Shown here piece by piece: positions 49,842 to 58,643 of a stretch of 64,000 bases of DNA. The notes under the pieces were generated by a model that saw only the letters and a list, made by a program, of their open reading frames with translations, was not told the origin of the DNA and ran no database searches. Location: NCBI RefSeq assembly GCF_000429005.1, contig NZ_AUBA01000015.1, positions 38,107 through 102,106 of the forward strand, written 5' to 3'. Numbering within the stretch: the stretch's first letter is position 1; every line of letters begins with the position of its first letter. Origin of the DNA: Novosphingobium acidiphilum DSM 19966 (GTDB taxonomy: Bacteria; Pseudomonadota; Alphaproteobacteria; Sphingomonadales; Sphingomonadaceae). The position numbers were made by a program, and so were the translations under genes.

Positions 49842-50942
49842 ATGGGTTTTCGCTGCGGCATCGTGGGCCTGCCCAACGTCGGCAAATCGACACTGTTCAA
49901 CGCGCTGACCGAAACCCAGGCGGCGCAGGCGGCCAATTATCCGTTCTGCACGATCGAACCCAATGTCGGCAATGTCGGCGTGCCCGATCCGCGACTGGAC
50001 AAGCTGGCAGCGATCGCCGGCAGCCAGAAGATCATCCCCACCCAGCTGGGCTTTGTCGATATCGCCGGACTGGTGCGCGGGGCATCAAAGGGCGAAGGCC
50101 TGGGCAATCAGTTCCTTGGCAATATCCGCGAAGTCGATGCCATCGTGCATGTGCTGCGCTGTTTCGAAAACGTCGACATCCAGCATGTCGACAACAAGAT
50201 CGATCCGATTTCCGATGCCGAAACGGTCGAGACCGAGCTGATGCTGTCCGATCTGGAAAGCCTGGAAAAGCGCGTGCCGGCCGCACAGAAAAAGGCAGCC
50301 AGCGGGGACAAGGAATCCAAATTGCTGGCCTCGGTGCTGGGCCAGGCGCTGGAACTGCTGCGCGAAGGCAAGCCCGCGCGCCTGACCGTGCCCAAGGACG
50401 AGGAAGAGTTGCGCGTGTTCCGCCAGGCGCAATTGCTGACCGCCAAGCCGGTGCTGTATGTCTGCAATGTGGAAGAAGAAAGCGCGGCGCACGGCAATGC
50501 GTTTTCGGCGCGCGTATTTGCCAAGGCGCAGGCCGAAGGCGCCGAGGCGGTGATCGTGTCGGCGGCGATCGAATCCGATCTGGTCGGCATGGACACCGAC
50601 GAACGGCTGGCGTTTCTCGAAGAAATGGGCCTGCACGAAACCGGGCTCAATCGCGTGATCCGCGCCGGCTATGAATTGCTGCACCTGATCACCTTTTTCA
50701 CTGTCGGCCCCAAGGAAACGCGCGCCTGGACCGTGCACAAGGGCGCGCGCGCGCCACAGGCCGCCGGCGAAATCCACACCGATTTTGAACGTGGCTTCAT
50801 CCGCGCCGAAACCATCGCCTATGACGATTACATCACCCTGGGCGGCGAAGCGGGCGCGCGCGATGCCGGCAAATTCCGCCAGGAAGGCAAGGACTATGTC
50901 GTCAAGGACGGCGATGTGCTCAATTTCCGTTTCAACGTTTAA
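49842..50942 (+). CDS. ychF: Redox-regulated ribosome-binding ATPase YchF
   Basis: This 366-residue Obg-family ATPase starts MGFRCGIVGLPNVGKSTLFNALTETQAAQAANYPFCTIEPNVG, with the P-loop GLPNVGKS. It has the switch region PTQLGFVDIAGLVRGASKGEGLGNQFL, NVEEE in place of NKxD (the reason YchF prefers ATP), and a C-terminal TGS domain ending AYDDYITLGGEAGARDAGKFRQEGKDYVVKDGDVLNFRFNV. Full length. Confidence 0.97.
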   Translation: MGFRCGIVGLPNVGKSTLFNALTETQAAQAANYPFCTIEPNVGNVGVPDPRLDKLAAIAGSQKIIPTQLGFVDIAGLVRGASKGEGLGNQFLGNIREVDAIVHVLRCFENVDIQHVDNKIDPISDAETVETELMLSDLESLEKRVPAAQKKAASGDKESKLLASVLGQALELLREGKPARLTVPKDEEELRVFRQAQLLTAKPVLYVCNVEEESAAHGNAFSARVFAKAQAEGAEAVIVSAAIESDLVGMDTDERLAFLEEMGLHETGLNRVIRAGYELLHLITFFTVGPKETRAWTVHKGARAPQAAGEIHTDFERGFIRAETIAYDDYITLGGEAGARDAGKFRQEGKDYVVKDGDVLNFRFNV

Positions 50943-50995
50943 TTGATCGATTAGCACGCGTTGACTTGGCCCTGCGCAGCGGGCAGATCGAACCG

Positions 50996-51454
50996 ATGCA
51001 GTTTTACGAAGATCTGGTGGTGGGCGAAGTGCACCGGTTCGGCGCCTATGCCGTAACCCGTGAAGAAGTCATGGCCTTTGCCGCAAGGTATGATCCGCAG
51101 CCCTTCCACCTTGATGACGCGGCGGCGGCGGCAACACATTTCGGGCGGCTGTCGGCCAGCGGGTGGCACACCTGTGCAATGACCATGTCCCTGCTGGTCG
51201 AACGCCACCGGCACTCCGGGCATCAGGGACTGGGATCGCCTGGCGTCGATGATCTGCGCTGGCTGCGGCCGGTCTATCCCGGTGACACGCTGAGCGTGGA
51301 AACCGAAATCCTGGAAAAGCGGCGCAGCGCGACCAAACCCGACCGCGGGATTTTCCGCACCGCCACGCGCGTGTTCAACCAGGACGGGATCATGGTGATG
51401 AGCATGACCAGCCGGGCCATGATCCGCACGCGCGATCCGCAAGCGCGCGACTGA
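50996..51454 (+). CDS. MaoC-family (hot-dog) dehydratase
   Basis: This 152-residue protein has the MaoC hot-dog pattern: MQFYEDLVVGEVHRFGAYAVTREEVMAFAARYDPQPFHLDDAAAAATHFGRLSASGWHTCAM, with the catalytic Asp-His pair in YDPQPFHLD near residues 37-45. A second part with WLRPVYPGDTLSVETEILEKR follows. Members hydrate enoyl-CoA or related thioesters. The substrate is unknown. ATG 50996 is chosen over a non-ATG start 30 bases earlier. Confidence 0.88.
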   Translation: MQFYEDLVVGEVHRFGAYAVTREEVMAFAARYDPQPFHLDDAAAAATHFGRLSASGWHTCAMTMSLLVERHRHSGHQGLGSPGVDDLRWLRPVYPGDTLSVETEILEKRRSATKPDRGIFRTATRVFNQDGIMVMSMTSRAMIRTRDPQARD

Positions 51455-51659
51455 CCTTCATCAAGGGCCGTGCGCATCCGGTCAGTGCGCGGTGCCGCAC
51501 AAACCGGCCAAAGGCCCGGGCCGGCGACCATCCAAAGCAACAGTCAAACCGTTCCGCCTTTTCGGGCTTGGCCCTAACAGGTTGGGCCAGACGCGTTGAC
51601 GGTTCTGACCCGGCATGGTTATCTATTGTATCCCGGGGATCTGGCTTTCAGGAGGATGC

Positions 51660-52820
51660 ATGCGCGCCTGTGCTGCTTTTGCTTGCCTTGTTCTGATGCT
51701 TGGCCAATCGGTGCATGCGCAGGTTCAATCGCCCCCGCCCGTCATCACCGACCCCGCGGCACATCCGCCCCGCACGCCCGCGCCGCACGTCGGAACGACG
51801 CCGTCTGACGTGATGCCATCTGACGTGATGCCATCTGACGTGATGCCCCCCCCACCGATTGTCGAAGGCGTAGTCGGTGGATCAATGGTGCCCGATGGCG
51901 AAGCGCCGTGGATGGCCGAGATATTCAAATCGACCCCCTATGATCGCGAAACGCGGAAAGAGGATCATGTCGAAGAACGGCTGCACAACGGTTCGAGCGA
52001 ATTTCTCGACAGGCGCCAGCCCTGGGATATCGCGCATATCTGCGGCGCAGTGCTGATCGCACCGAACTGGGTGCTGACCGCGAAGCACTGCATCACCGAC
52101 GTGCCTGCGAAACACGCAGGTGATCCGATCACCTTTTTCCGGGCGAACCGCCGGATCCGGGTCGGCACCTATGCAATCGGCGAAGGCGTGGGCACGATCT
52201 GCCCGCCGACCCAGGTGATCCCGCACCGGGGCGCGGCCGATATCGCATTGATACGGATCGAACGGGCCACCTGCACGACCGGCATGGCCGCACAAACGCC
52301 GACAGCCGCGCCGATCGCCGCCGTGGCAGCGCGCAATGCGTTCACCCCGCAAACGCGCCTGGCCGTCTATGGCTGGGGAATGATCCGCAAACGCACCGCC
52401 GACGCCATGGCATTTGTCGTCAACGACCTGCCCAAGGACGATACGGCAGAATTTCTCGATCCGGAATCGCCATTCCTGCAAGTCGGCACGCCACTTTATT
52501 TCGTGCCGCCCAAGGCCTGCCTGGCCACGCCGGGGTACGCAGGCTTTGTCAGGCCCGACATGATCTGTGCCGGCGTTGCCAGCGGCAAGATCGACCAGTG
52601 CAACGGCGACAGCGGCGGGCCCTTGATGCAGCAAGGGTCCGGATCGTCGGCCCCGGTGCTGGTGGGCATTGTCGAAGGCGGTGACGGTTGCGGGCTGGCG
52701 CATACGCCGGGTGTCTATGTCTATGTGCCCGCCTATCGCGACTGGATCGCCCGCACCATCGGGCGCGGTTCTTTGCGCAAGGGTCGGGCAATTCTGGCCG
52801 CAGCGGGCCGCAAGACCACC
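51660..52820 (+). CDS. Secreted trypsin-like serine protease
   Basis: This 386-residue S1 peptidase (stop codon at 52821-52823) has a signal peptide (1-20, ending VHA), a Pro-rich propeptide with three PSDVM repeats (48-62), and a trypsin domain from VVGGSMVPDGEAPW (71). The triad is visible: H143 in LTAKHC, D194 in AADIALIRI and S318 in GDSGGP. D312, six residues before S318, stands where trypsin has D189, predicting cleavage after Lys or Arg. The residue before VVGG is Gly, so activation is not by classic trypsin cleavage. GGAGG lies 4 bases upstream of ATG 51660. It is coupled to the TIR-TPR gene by a TGATG overlap. Confidence 0.92.
51801..51845 (+). repeat. Three tandem 15-bp repeats in the protease propeptide
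   Basis: CC(G/A)TCTGACGTGATG occurs three times in direct succession, encoding PSDVM three times. The copies differ at a single third-codon base, so the duplication looks recent. Confidence 0.95.
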
Positions 52821-52822
52821 TG

Positions 52823-54760
52823 ATGGAACAAACCAGCCCCGGCCCGCCGGACACCACCCGGCCCATCGTGTTCCTGAGCTATGCCCATGCCGACCGCAAC
52901 CGCGTAACCCCGTTGATCGCGGCGCTGACCGAGGCGGGGCAGCAGGTGTGGTGGGATGCGCTGATCGAAGGCGGCGATGTCTTTGCCGACACCATCGAAA
53001 GCGCGCTCGATCTGGCCGATGCCGTGGTGGTGGCGTGGTCGGTGCATTCGGTGGCATCGGACTGGGTGCGTGACGAGGCCACGCATGGCCGCGATCGCGG
53101 CCGCCTGGTGCCGATCTCGATTGATGGCACGCTGCCTCCGCTGGGGTTTCGGCAATACCATTTCATCGATTTCGCGCGCTGGGACGGATCGGCTCAAGCC
53201 CCCGAATTCAAAGCCTTGCTCAGCGCGGTCGGCTCTGCCGGCACGGTGCGGGCGCAGGCATCGCGGTCGGCGCCCATGCCACGGCCGGCACGGCGCGTCG
53301 GCCGCCGTGCTGCGTTGATCGGCATGACCACCGCGACGCTGGCGGCGGGCGGCGGTCTGATCGCATGGCGCCGGTCACTGCGCGCGGGCGCGCCCGACGG
53401 CAGCATTGCCGTGCTGCCGTTCTCCAATCTCAGCAGCGAACCGGATCAGGCGTATTTTTCCGATGGCCTGGCCGAAGAAATGCGCGCCAAACTGGGCGAA
53501 GCGGGGCCGTTCAAGGTGGCCGCGCGCACATCGTCGAACCATTTCCGTAATCACGAACAGGATGCGGTGACGATCGGACAACAGCTCGGTGTGGCCTGGC
53601 TGCTGGACGGCAGTGTGCGGCGCGCAGGCGATACGCTGCGCATTTCGGCCGAATTGATCGATGCGCAGACCGGGATCAGCAAATGGTCCAACCATTTCGA
53701 CCGCCAGTTGCGCGATGTCTTTGCCGTGCAAAGCGAAATCGCGCTGACCGTGATCCAGTCGGTGACCGGACAGATCCCAGCCGCCGCGGCAGGATTGCTG
53801 AAATCGGGCACCAGTGTGGTGGCGGCCTATGATGCCTATCTCAAGGGGCGGTCGCTGTACGACAGCGATGCCGGCGAAGACGCCGACCGCAAGGCGCTGG
53901 ACAATTTCGAAGCCGCGATTGCAGCCGATCCCAATTATGCCCAGGCCCATGCGATGCGCGCGCAGGCGTTGCTGGATATTGCGGGCGAATATACCCCTGC
54001 CGACCAGCTTGCCACGGTTCATGCAGACGCGCTGGCATCGGCCCGCCGCGCGGTGGAACTGGCACCCGGTTATGCCTTTGCCGCGCTCGTGCTGGGCGAG
54101 GAAACGCTTTATTCCGGGCATGATTTCCGCGCTGCGCGGCCGTTTTTCGACAAAGCCCATGCGCTGGGGCCGCAGGATCCGGAAGTGCTTGGCCAGTTTG
54201 CCTATTTTGCCGCGCGCAGTGGTCGCATCAAGGAGGGATTGGCCGCGATCGATCGCAAGATCGATCTCGATCGGCTGAACCCCGTGCTCTACGCCGGCAA
54301 GGCCCAGATCCTGTATGGGGCCCGCCGCTATAGCGAATCCGCGCGGGTGTTCGGCCAGGCGGTCGCGATGAACCCCGGCATGGGCCATGCCCGTTCGGGC
54401 ATCGGCTTTGCCTTGCTCGGCCAGGGCGAACTGGCCGCGGCGCGCGCGGCCTTCATGGCCGAAACGGCCGAGCGTGCAAAGCTGACCGGATTGGCAATCG
54501 TTGATCACCGGCTGGGCGCGATTGCCCCAGCGCAAGCATCGCTGGCGGCGTTGCAGGCCAAATTCGGCGACGCGTCGCTTTATTCACAAGCAATGGTGCT
54601 GGCCCAATGGGGCCGGGTCGAAGCGGCGCTTTCGGCGCTGGAACAATCACGCGCCAAAAACACCAGCGGGCTGACCTGGGTTCTGATCGAACCGTTGTTT
54701 GACGGGTTGCGCGGCCAACCACGCTTTAACCGCTTGCTGGCCAGCATGGGTCTGGCATAA
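52823..54760 (+). CDS. TIR domain - transmembrane - TolB/FlgO-like - TPR protein
   Basis: This 645-residue protein has a TIR domain at 14-135 (IVFLSYAHADRNRVTPLIAAL; VWWDALIEGG; SVASDWVRDEATHG; LVPISIDG). E85 in WVRDE aligns with the catalytic Glu of NAD-cleaving TIR domains such as SARM1 E642 (WVHKE). A basic stretch and one membrane helix follow at about 162-181. Next is a TolB-N/FlgO-like region at 194-310 (SIAVLPFSNLSSEPDQAYFSDGLAEEM) and then TPR-like repeats to the end. The expected topology is TIR in the cytoplasm and TPR in the periplasm. Its ATG overlaps the stop of the secreted protease gene (TGATG). Confidence 0.88.
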   Translation: MEQTSPGPPDTTRPIVFLSYAHADRNRVTPLIAALTEAGQQVWWDALIEGGDVFADTIESALDLADAVVVAWSVHSVASDWVRDEATHGRDRGRLVPISIDGTLPPLGFRQYHFIDFARWDGSAQAPEFKALLSAVGSAGTVRAQASRSAPMPRPARRVGRRAALIGMTTATLAAGGGLIAWRRSLRAGAPDGSIAVLPFSNLSSEPDQAYFSDGLAEEMRAKLGEAGPFKVAARTSSNHFRNHEQDAVTIGQQLGVAWLLDGSVRRAGDTLRISAELIDAQTGISKWSNHFDRQLRDVFAVQSEIALTVIQSVTGQIPAAAAGLLKSGTSVVAAYDAYLKGRSLYDSDAGEDADRKALDNFEAAIAADPNYAQAHAMRAQALLDIAGEYTPADQLATVHADALASARRAVELAPGYAFAALVLGEETLYSGHDFRAARPFFDKAHALGPQDPEVLGQFAYFAARSGRIKEGLAAIDRKIDLDRLNPVLYAGKAQILYGARRYSESARVFGQAVAMNPGMGHARSGIGFALLGQGELAAARAAFMAETAERAKLTGLAIVDHRLGAIAPAQASLAALQAKFGDASLYSQAMVLAQWGRVEAALSALEQSRAKNTSGLTWVLIEPLFDGLRGQPRFNRLLASMGLA

Positions 54761-54817
54761 TACTTACGCCAGGCGCTGCATTACAGCGGGCGGAGCCGAC
54801 TTTGGGAGAGTTTGACC

Positions 54818-54982
54818 ATGCGCAATACGACACTGAACATTCTGGGTCTGACTGTGGCGATGGCCATCGCGATGAGCGCGACGCCGGCCTTTGCCAGGCA
54901 CCATCATCGCCACCACCACCACGGCCATGCAAAAGCCAAGCACCCGCACCGTCATGGCGTGAACGACAACGTCAAGGGTTGA
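54818..54982 (+). CDS. Histidine-rich exported peptide
   Basis: This 54-residue product starts with a clear signal peptide (residues 1-26, MRNTTLNILGLTVAMAIAM..., ending AFA). The mature part is about 28 residues, of which 11 are His (HHHRHHHHGH near residues 28-37, then HPHRH). Such a sequence should bind Ni, Zn or Cu in the periplasm. GGGAGAG lies about 8 bases before the ATG. It follows the TIR-TPR gene by 57 bases on the same strand and is itself followed by a strong hairpin. Confidence 0.75.
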   Translation: MRNTTLNILGLTVAMAIAMSATPAFARHHHRHHHHGHAKAKHPHRHGVNDNVKG

Positions 54983-55026
54983 ACCCGGCTTCACGCGACG
55001 CGCCACCAACGGCAATCGGGCGGGTC

Positions 55027-55060
55027 ATGAACGGCGGCGGAGCGATCCGCCGCCGTTCAT
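55027..55060. terminator. Strong hairpin between convergent genes
   Basis: ATGAACGGCGGCGGA (55027-55041) pairs perfectly over 15 bp with TCCGCCGCCGTTCAT (55046-55060), closed by a GCGA tetraloop. It lies between the His-rich peptide gene and the convergent lipoprotein gene. No T run. Confidence 0.65.
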
Positions 55061-55064
55061 GCGT

Positions 55065-55511
55065 TCATGAGGGCTTGCACTGGGTATCGCCGTTTGCGTC
55101 GAACACTGTCTGCCCTTTGGCGTCGGTGATCACGACATGCCCGTCAAATTCGGCAAGGGCACCCGTCGCCTTGTGCTTGCCGCCCGGCACGGCGGTCAAT
55201 GTAGCCGAATAAAGCGGCCCGGCATAACGAGTATGCGCGCCATCGGGCAATGCCAGCGTTTCGGTGGCGGCGGGAATGGCCACAATATGACCATCCACCT
55301 TGATCAGTGCGCGTGATTCCATCGCCAGAAACACCGCGCCCAGCCCGCCGCCGGCGGGGACGAAATTGCAGCCTGCGCCATAAAGCTTGTTCCGGGTAAT
55401 ATCGAAATAGTCGATCGGTTGCAGCGCCAGGTGCGGCGCCTCGGGCCTGGTGCCATCGGTACAGGCTGTCAGCGCGAACGGCGCAATCATCCACCAGGCT
55501 TTCCCCATCAT
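55065..55511 (-). CDS. Putative lipoprotein of unknown function
   Basis: This protein of about 148 residues starts with a lipoprotein signal (MMGKAWWMIAPFALTACTDG, lipobox LTAC). The rest is mostly beta-strand-like with two cysteines, including LYGAGCNFVPAGGGLGAVFLAMESRALIKVDGHIVAIPAA and a C-terminal DANGDTQCKPS. I do not recognise the family. Starts at 55511 or 55508 overlap the mutL stop, so it is probably co-transcribed with mutL, though no functional link is evident. Confidence 0.7.
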   Translation of the reverse strand: MMGKAWWMIAPFALTACTDGTRPEAPHLALQPIDYFDITRNKLYGAGCNFVPAGGGLGAVFLAMESRALIKVDGHIVAIPAATETLALPDGAHTRYAGPLYSATLTAVPGGKHKATGALAEFDGHVVITDAKGQTVFDANGDTQCKPS

Positions 55512-57325
55512 CCCCTCCCGAACAGTTTCTCGATATCCCCGTGGGCCAGCTTGATCCACGTCGGGCGGCCATGGTTGCACTGGCCCGATCGCGGTGTCGC
55601 CTCCATTTCGCGCAGCAGCGCGTTCATTTCGGCCACCGACAGCGCACGTCCGGCGCGCACCGAACCGTGGCAGGCCATGGTTGCCAGCACCAGATCCAGC
55701 CGTTCACCCACCAGCAGGCTGGCCCCGTTTCGCGTCAGATCATCGGCCACATCGCGCACCAGCGCATGGGCGTCACCCTTGCCCAGCGCTGCGGGCACTG
55801 CGCGCACCAGAACGGCTGCGGGTCCAAACCGTTCGATCACCAGCCCGAACCGCGCCAGATCGGCCGCGGCATCTTCAAGACGGTCACAATCGGGTTCATC
55901 CAGTTCGACCACTTCGGGCAGCAACAGCGCCTGCGCCGGGGCATCGCCCTGCCCGGCCCCGCCGGCGCGCAGCCGTTCCAGCACCAGTCGCTCGTGTGCG
56001 GCATGCTGATCGACCAGCACCAGCCCATCGTCGGCCTCGGCCACGATATAGGTTCGCGCCACTTGCCCGCGCGCCACCCCCAGCGGATGGGCGATCACGT
56101 CGGGCACCGGCGCTGCGGCCGGTTCGGCACGTGCCACAGGCGGCGCCATGACCGACGCCTCGTACCCCCGCCAGGCCGCACCGACTTCGCCAAGCCGCGG
56201 AGGCGCAAACAGACTGGATTGCGGCACACCAGCAGCGGCCACAGCCGCAATCGGTTCGACCTGCCAGGCCTGCATCGCCGCCCGGTCGGGCGTCTGCACC
56301 GAACGCCGGTCGCCCTCGGTCAAAGCCTGGCGCAGGCCGGTCACGATCATCCCGCGCACCAGCGCCGCATCGCGAAACCGCACCTCGGTCTTGGCCGGGT
56401 GCACGTTCACGTCGACCTCTTCGGCGGGCAAAGTCAGAAACAGCGCCAGCACCGCATGGCGATCGCGCGCCAGCATGTCGGCATAGGCGCCGCGCACCGC
56501 GCCGATCAGCAACCGATCCTTGACCGGCCGGCCGTTGACAAACAGGTACTGGTGATCGGCCACCCCGCGGTTCCACGTGGGCAGGCCCGCCACGCCGACC
56601 AGATGGTAATCGCCGCGCGCCAGATCGACCGCCACCGAATTGGCGGGCAGATCTCGCGCCACCAGTTGCGCCACGCGCACATCCAGCCGCTCGCCCGGTT
56701 GCACCTGCAACGCGCGGCGGCCATCGTGTTCCAGGGTAAAGCCGATATCGGGCCGCGCCATCGCCAGCCGCCGCACCACGTCGAGCGCAGCGGCCCATTC
56801 GGACCGCGCCGAACGCAAAAACTTGCGCCTGGCCGGCACCCGGCCGAACAGGTCTTCGACCCGCACCCGCGTACCGGGCGGCAATGCCGCCGGGCCATCG
56901 GTCACCAGATCGCCATGATCGACCACGCGTTTCCACGCTTCGCCCGACGCGCGCGACCGGCTTTCGATTGCCAGCCGCGCAACCGAGGCGATCGAAGGCA
57001 GCGCCTCGCCCCGGAACCCCAGCGTGACCACGCGTTCCAGCGCCGAATCCGTCCCGATCAGGCTTTCGGGCAGTTTCGAGGTGGCATGGCGTTCCAGCGC
57101 CAGCGCGATTTCGTCGCGGGTCATCCCGCATCCGTCGTCGCTGACCTCGATCAGCGACAGGCCTCCTTCGGCCAGCCGCACGGCAATCTGGGTCGCGCCG
57201 GCATCGATTGCGTTTTCAACCAGTTCCTTCAGCGCACTGGCGGGACGTTCGACCACTTCACCAGCCGCAATGCGATTGACGAGGTGTTCGGGAAGCCGGC
57301 GGATCTGGCGCATCGGTAAAGCCAT
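55508..57325 (-). CDS. mutL: DNA mismatch repair protein MutL
   Basis: This 605-residue protein has the GHKL ATPase N-terminus: IRRLPEHLVNRIAAGEVVERPASALKELVENAIDAGA, DDGCGM, TLGFRGEALPSIASVARL, and FVNGRP in the transducer domain. The C-terminal domain contains DQHAAHERLVLE, the DQHA(x)2E(x)4E motif of MutL proteins with their own endonuclease, as expected in bacteria without MutH. An in-frame ATG four codons in (MRQIRRL) is also possible as start. Confidence 0.96.
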   Translation of the reverse strand: MALPMRQIRRLPEHLVNRIAAGEVVERPASALKELVENAIDAGATQIAVRLAEGGLSLIEVSDDGCGMTRDEIALALERHATSKLPESLIGTDSALERVVTLGFRGEALPSIASVARLAIESRSRASGEAWKRVVDHGDLVTDGPAALPPGTRVRVEDLFGRVPARRKFLRSARSEWAAALDVVRRLAMARPDIGFTLEHDGRRALQVQPGERLDVRVAQLVARDLPANSVAVDLARGDYHLVGVAGLPTWNRGVADHQYLFVNGRPVKDRLLIGAVRGAYADMLARDRHAVLALFLTLPAEEVDVNVHPAKTEVRFRDAALVRGMIVTGLRQALTEGDRRSVQTPDRAAMQAWQVEPIAAVAAAGVPQSSLFAPPRLGEVGAAWRGYEASVMAPPVARAEPAAAPVPDVIAHPLGVARGQVARTYIVAEADDGLVLVDQHAAHERLVLERLRAGGAGQGDAPAQALLLPEVVELDEPDCDRLEDAAADLARFGLVIERFGPAAVLVRAVPAALGKGDAHALVRDVADDLTRNGASLLVGERLDLVLATMACHGSVRAGRALSVAEMNALLREMEATPRSGQCNHGRPTWIKLAHGDIEKLFGRG

Positions 57326-57509
57326 GGCCGCAGACTAGCGGCGAATCCGGCACAATTCGAGACGTTCGGCAAAGGTTATCCCGGATCTGCGTCACAAATG
57401 GGTGGGTTTTGGCGGACGCTTGCGCTAATGGGCAGCCTTCGCTCCACGCACCCAAGTTTCGGGTAGGTCTACGCGCGCTAGCCAACCCTCTGATTCGACG
57501 GATTTTCTG

Positions 57510-58556
57510 ATGGCTTCGATGTTTTCTCGATTCTTCAAATTCGGATCGCAAAATATTGCGATCGATCTCGGCACCGCCAACACGCTGGTTTATGTTCAAG
57601 ACCGCGGCATCGTGCTGAATGAACCTTCGGTTGTCGCGATCGAAACCATCAACGGAATCAAGCGGGTCAAGGCCGTCGGCGATGATGCCAAGATGATGAT
57701 GGGCAAGACCCCCGACAATATCGAGGCGATCCGCCCGTTGCGTGACGGCGTGATTGCCGACATCGAAGTGGCCGAAGCCATGATCAAGCACTTCATCCAG
57801 AAAGTGCACGGCAAGAAAAGCGTGCTGCGCTATCCCGAAATCGTGATCTGCGTGCCGTCGGGTTCGACCTCGGTCGAACGCCGCGCGATCCGCGACGCTG
57901 CCAGCAATGCGGGCGCCAGCCAGGTGTTCCTGATCCTTGAACCGATGGCCGCCGCAATCGGCGCCGACATGCCCGTGACCGAACCGGTCGGTTCGATGGT
58001 GGTCGATATTGGCGGGGGCACGACCGAAGTCGCGGTGCTGTCGTTGCGCGGCCTTGCCTATACCACGTCGGTGCGCGTGGGCGGTGACAAGATGGACGAA
58101 TCGATCGTGTCCTATGTGCGCCGCCATCACAACCTGCTGATCGGTGAGGCCACGGCCGAGCGGATCAAGAAGGATTATGGCGTTGCCACGATCCCGGCCG
58201 ACGGAATCGGCGAGATGATCCAGATCAAGGGTCGCGACCTGGTCAATGGCGTGCCCAAGGAAATCACCATCACCCAGGCGAACATCGCCGAGGCCTTGTC
58301 CGAACCGATCGGCGCGATTGTCGAAGGTGTGCGCATCGCGCTGGAAAACACCGCGCCCGAACTGGCCGCCGACATTGTCGACCAGGGTATCGTGCTGACC
58401 GGTGGTGGCGCCCTGATCCGCGGACTGGACGAACATCTGCGCGAAGAAACCGGCCTGCCGGTGTCGGTTGCCGAAGATCCGTTGAGCTGCGTCGCGCTGG
58501 GTACAGGCCGCGCCATGGAAGATCCGATCTATCGCGGCGTTTTGATGACCGCATGA
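57510..58556 (+). CDS. mreB: Rod-shape determining actin MreB
   Basis: This 348-residue bacterial actin polymerises under the membrane to guide elongation. It has the phosphate-1 motif IAIDLGTANTLVYV near residue 17, VVDIGGGTTEVAVLSL near 163, the adenosine motif VLTGGGALIRGLDE near 295, and a short amphipathic N-terminus (MASMFSRFFKFGSQN). It is the first gene of mreB-mreC-mreD-mrdA-mrdB. Confidence 0.98.
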   Translation: MASMFSRFFKFGSQNIAIDLGTANTLVYVQDRGIVLNEPSVVAIETINGIKRVKAVGDDAKMMMGKTPDNIEAIRPLRDGVIADIEVAEAMIKHFIQKVHGKKSVLRYPEIVICVPSGSTSVERRAIRDAASNAGASQVFLILEPMAAAIGADMPVTEPVGSMVVDIGGGTTEVAVLSLRGLAYTTSVRVGGDKMDESIVSYVRRHHNLLIGEATAERIKKDYGVATIPADGIGEMIQIKGRDLVNGVPKEITITQANIAEALSEPIGAIVEGVRIALENTAPELAADIVDQGIVLTGGGALIRGLDEHLREETGLPVSVAEDPLSCVALGTGRAMEDPIYRGVLMTA

Positions 58557-58643
58557 TGCGTTCAGCATGATGTCATCGTGACTGGTGTCATGACAGGGCC
58601 TGGTCCCTGTCACCGGGCTCGATCGTAAGGGGAATTGACAACT

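Noticed and set aside
51660..54760. Calling the protease-TIR pair a known antiphage system
   Set aside because: The protease is secreted and the TIR protein is membrane-bound with TPRs outside. I know of no defence system with this exact layout, so it is reported only as an unexplained unit.
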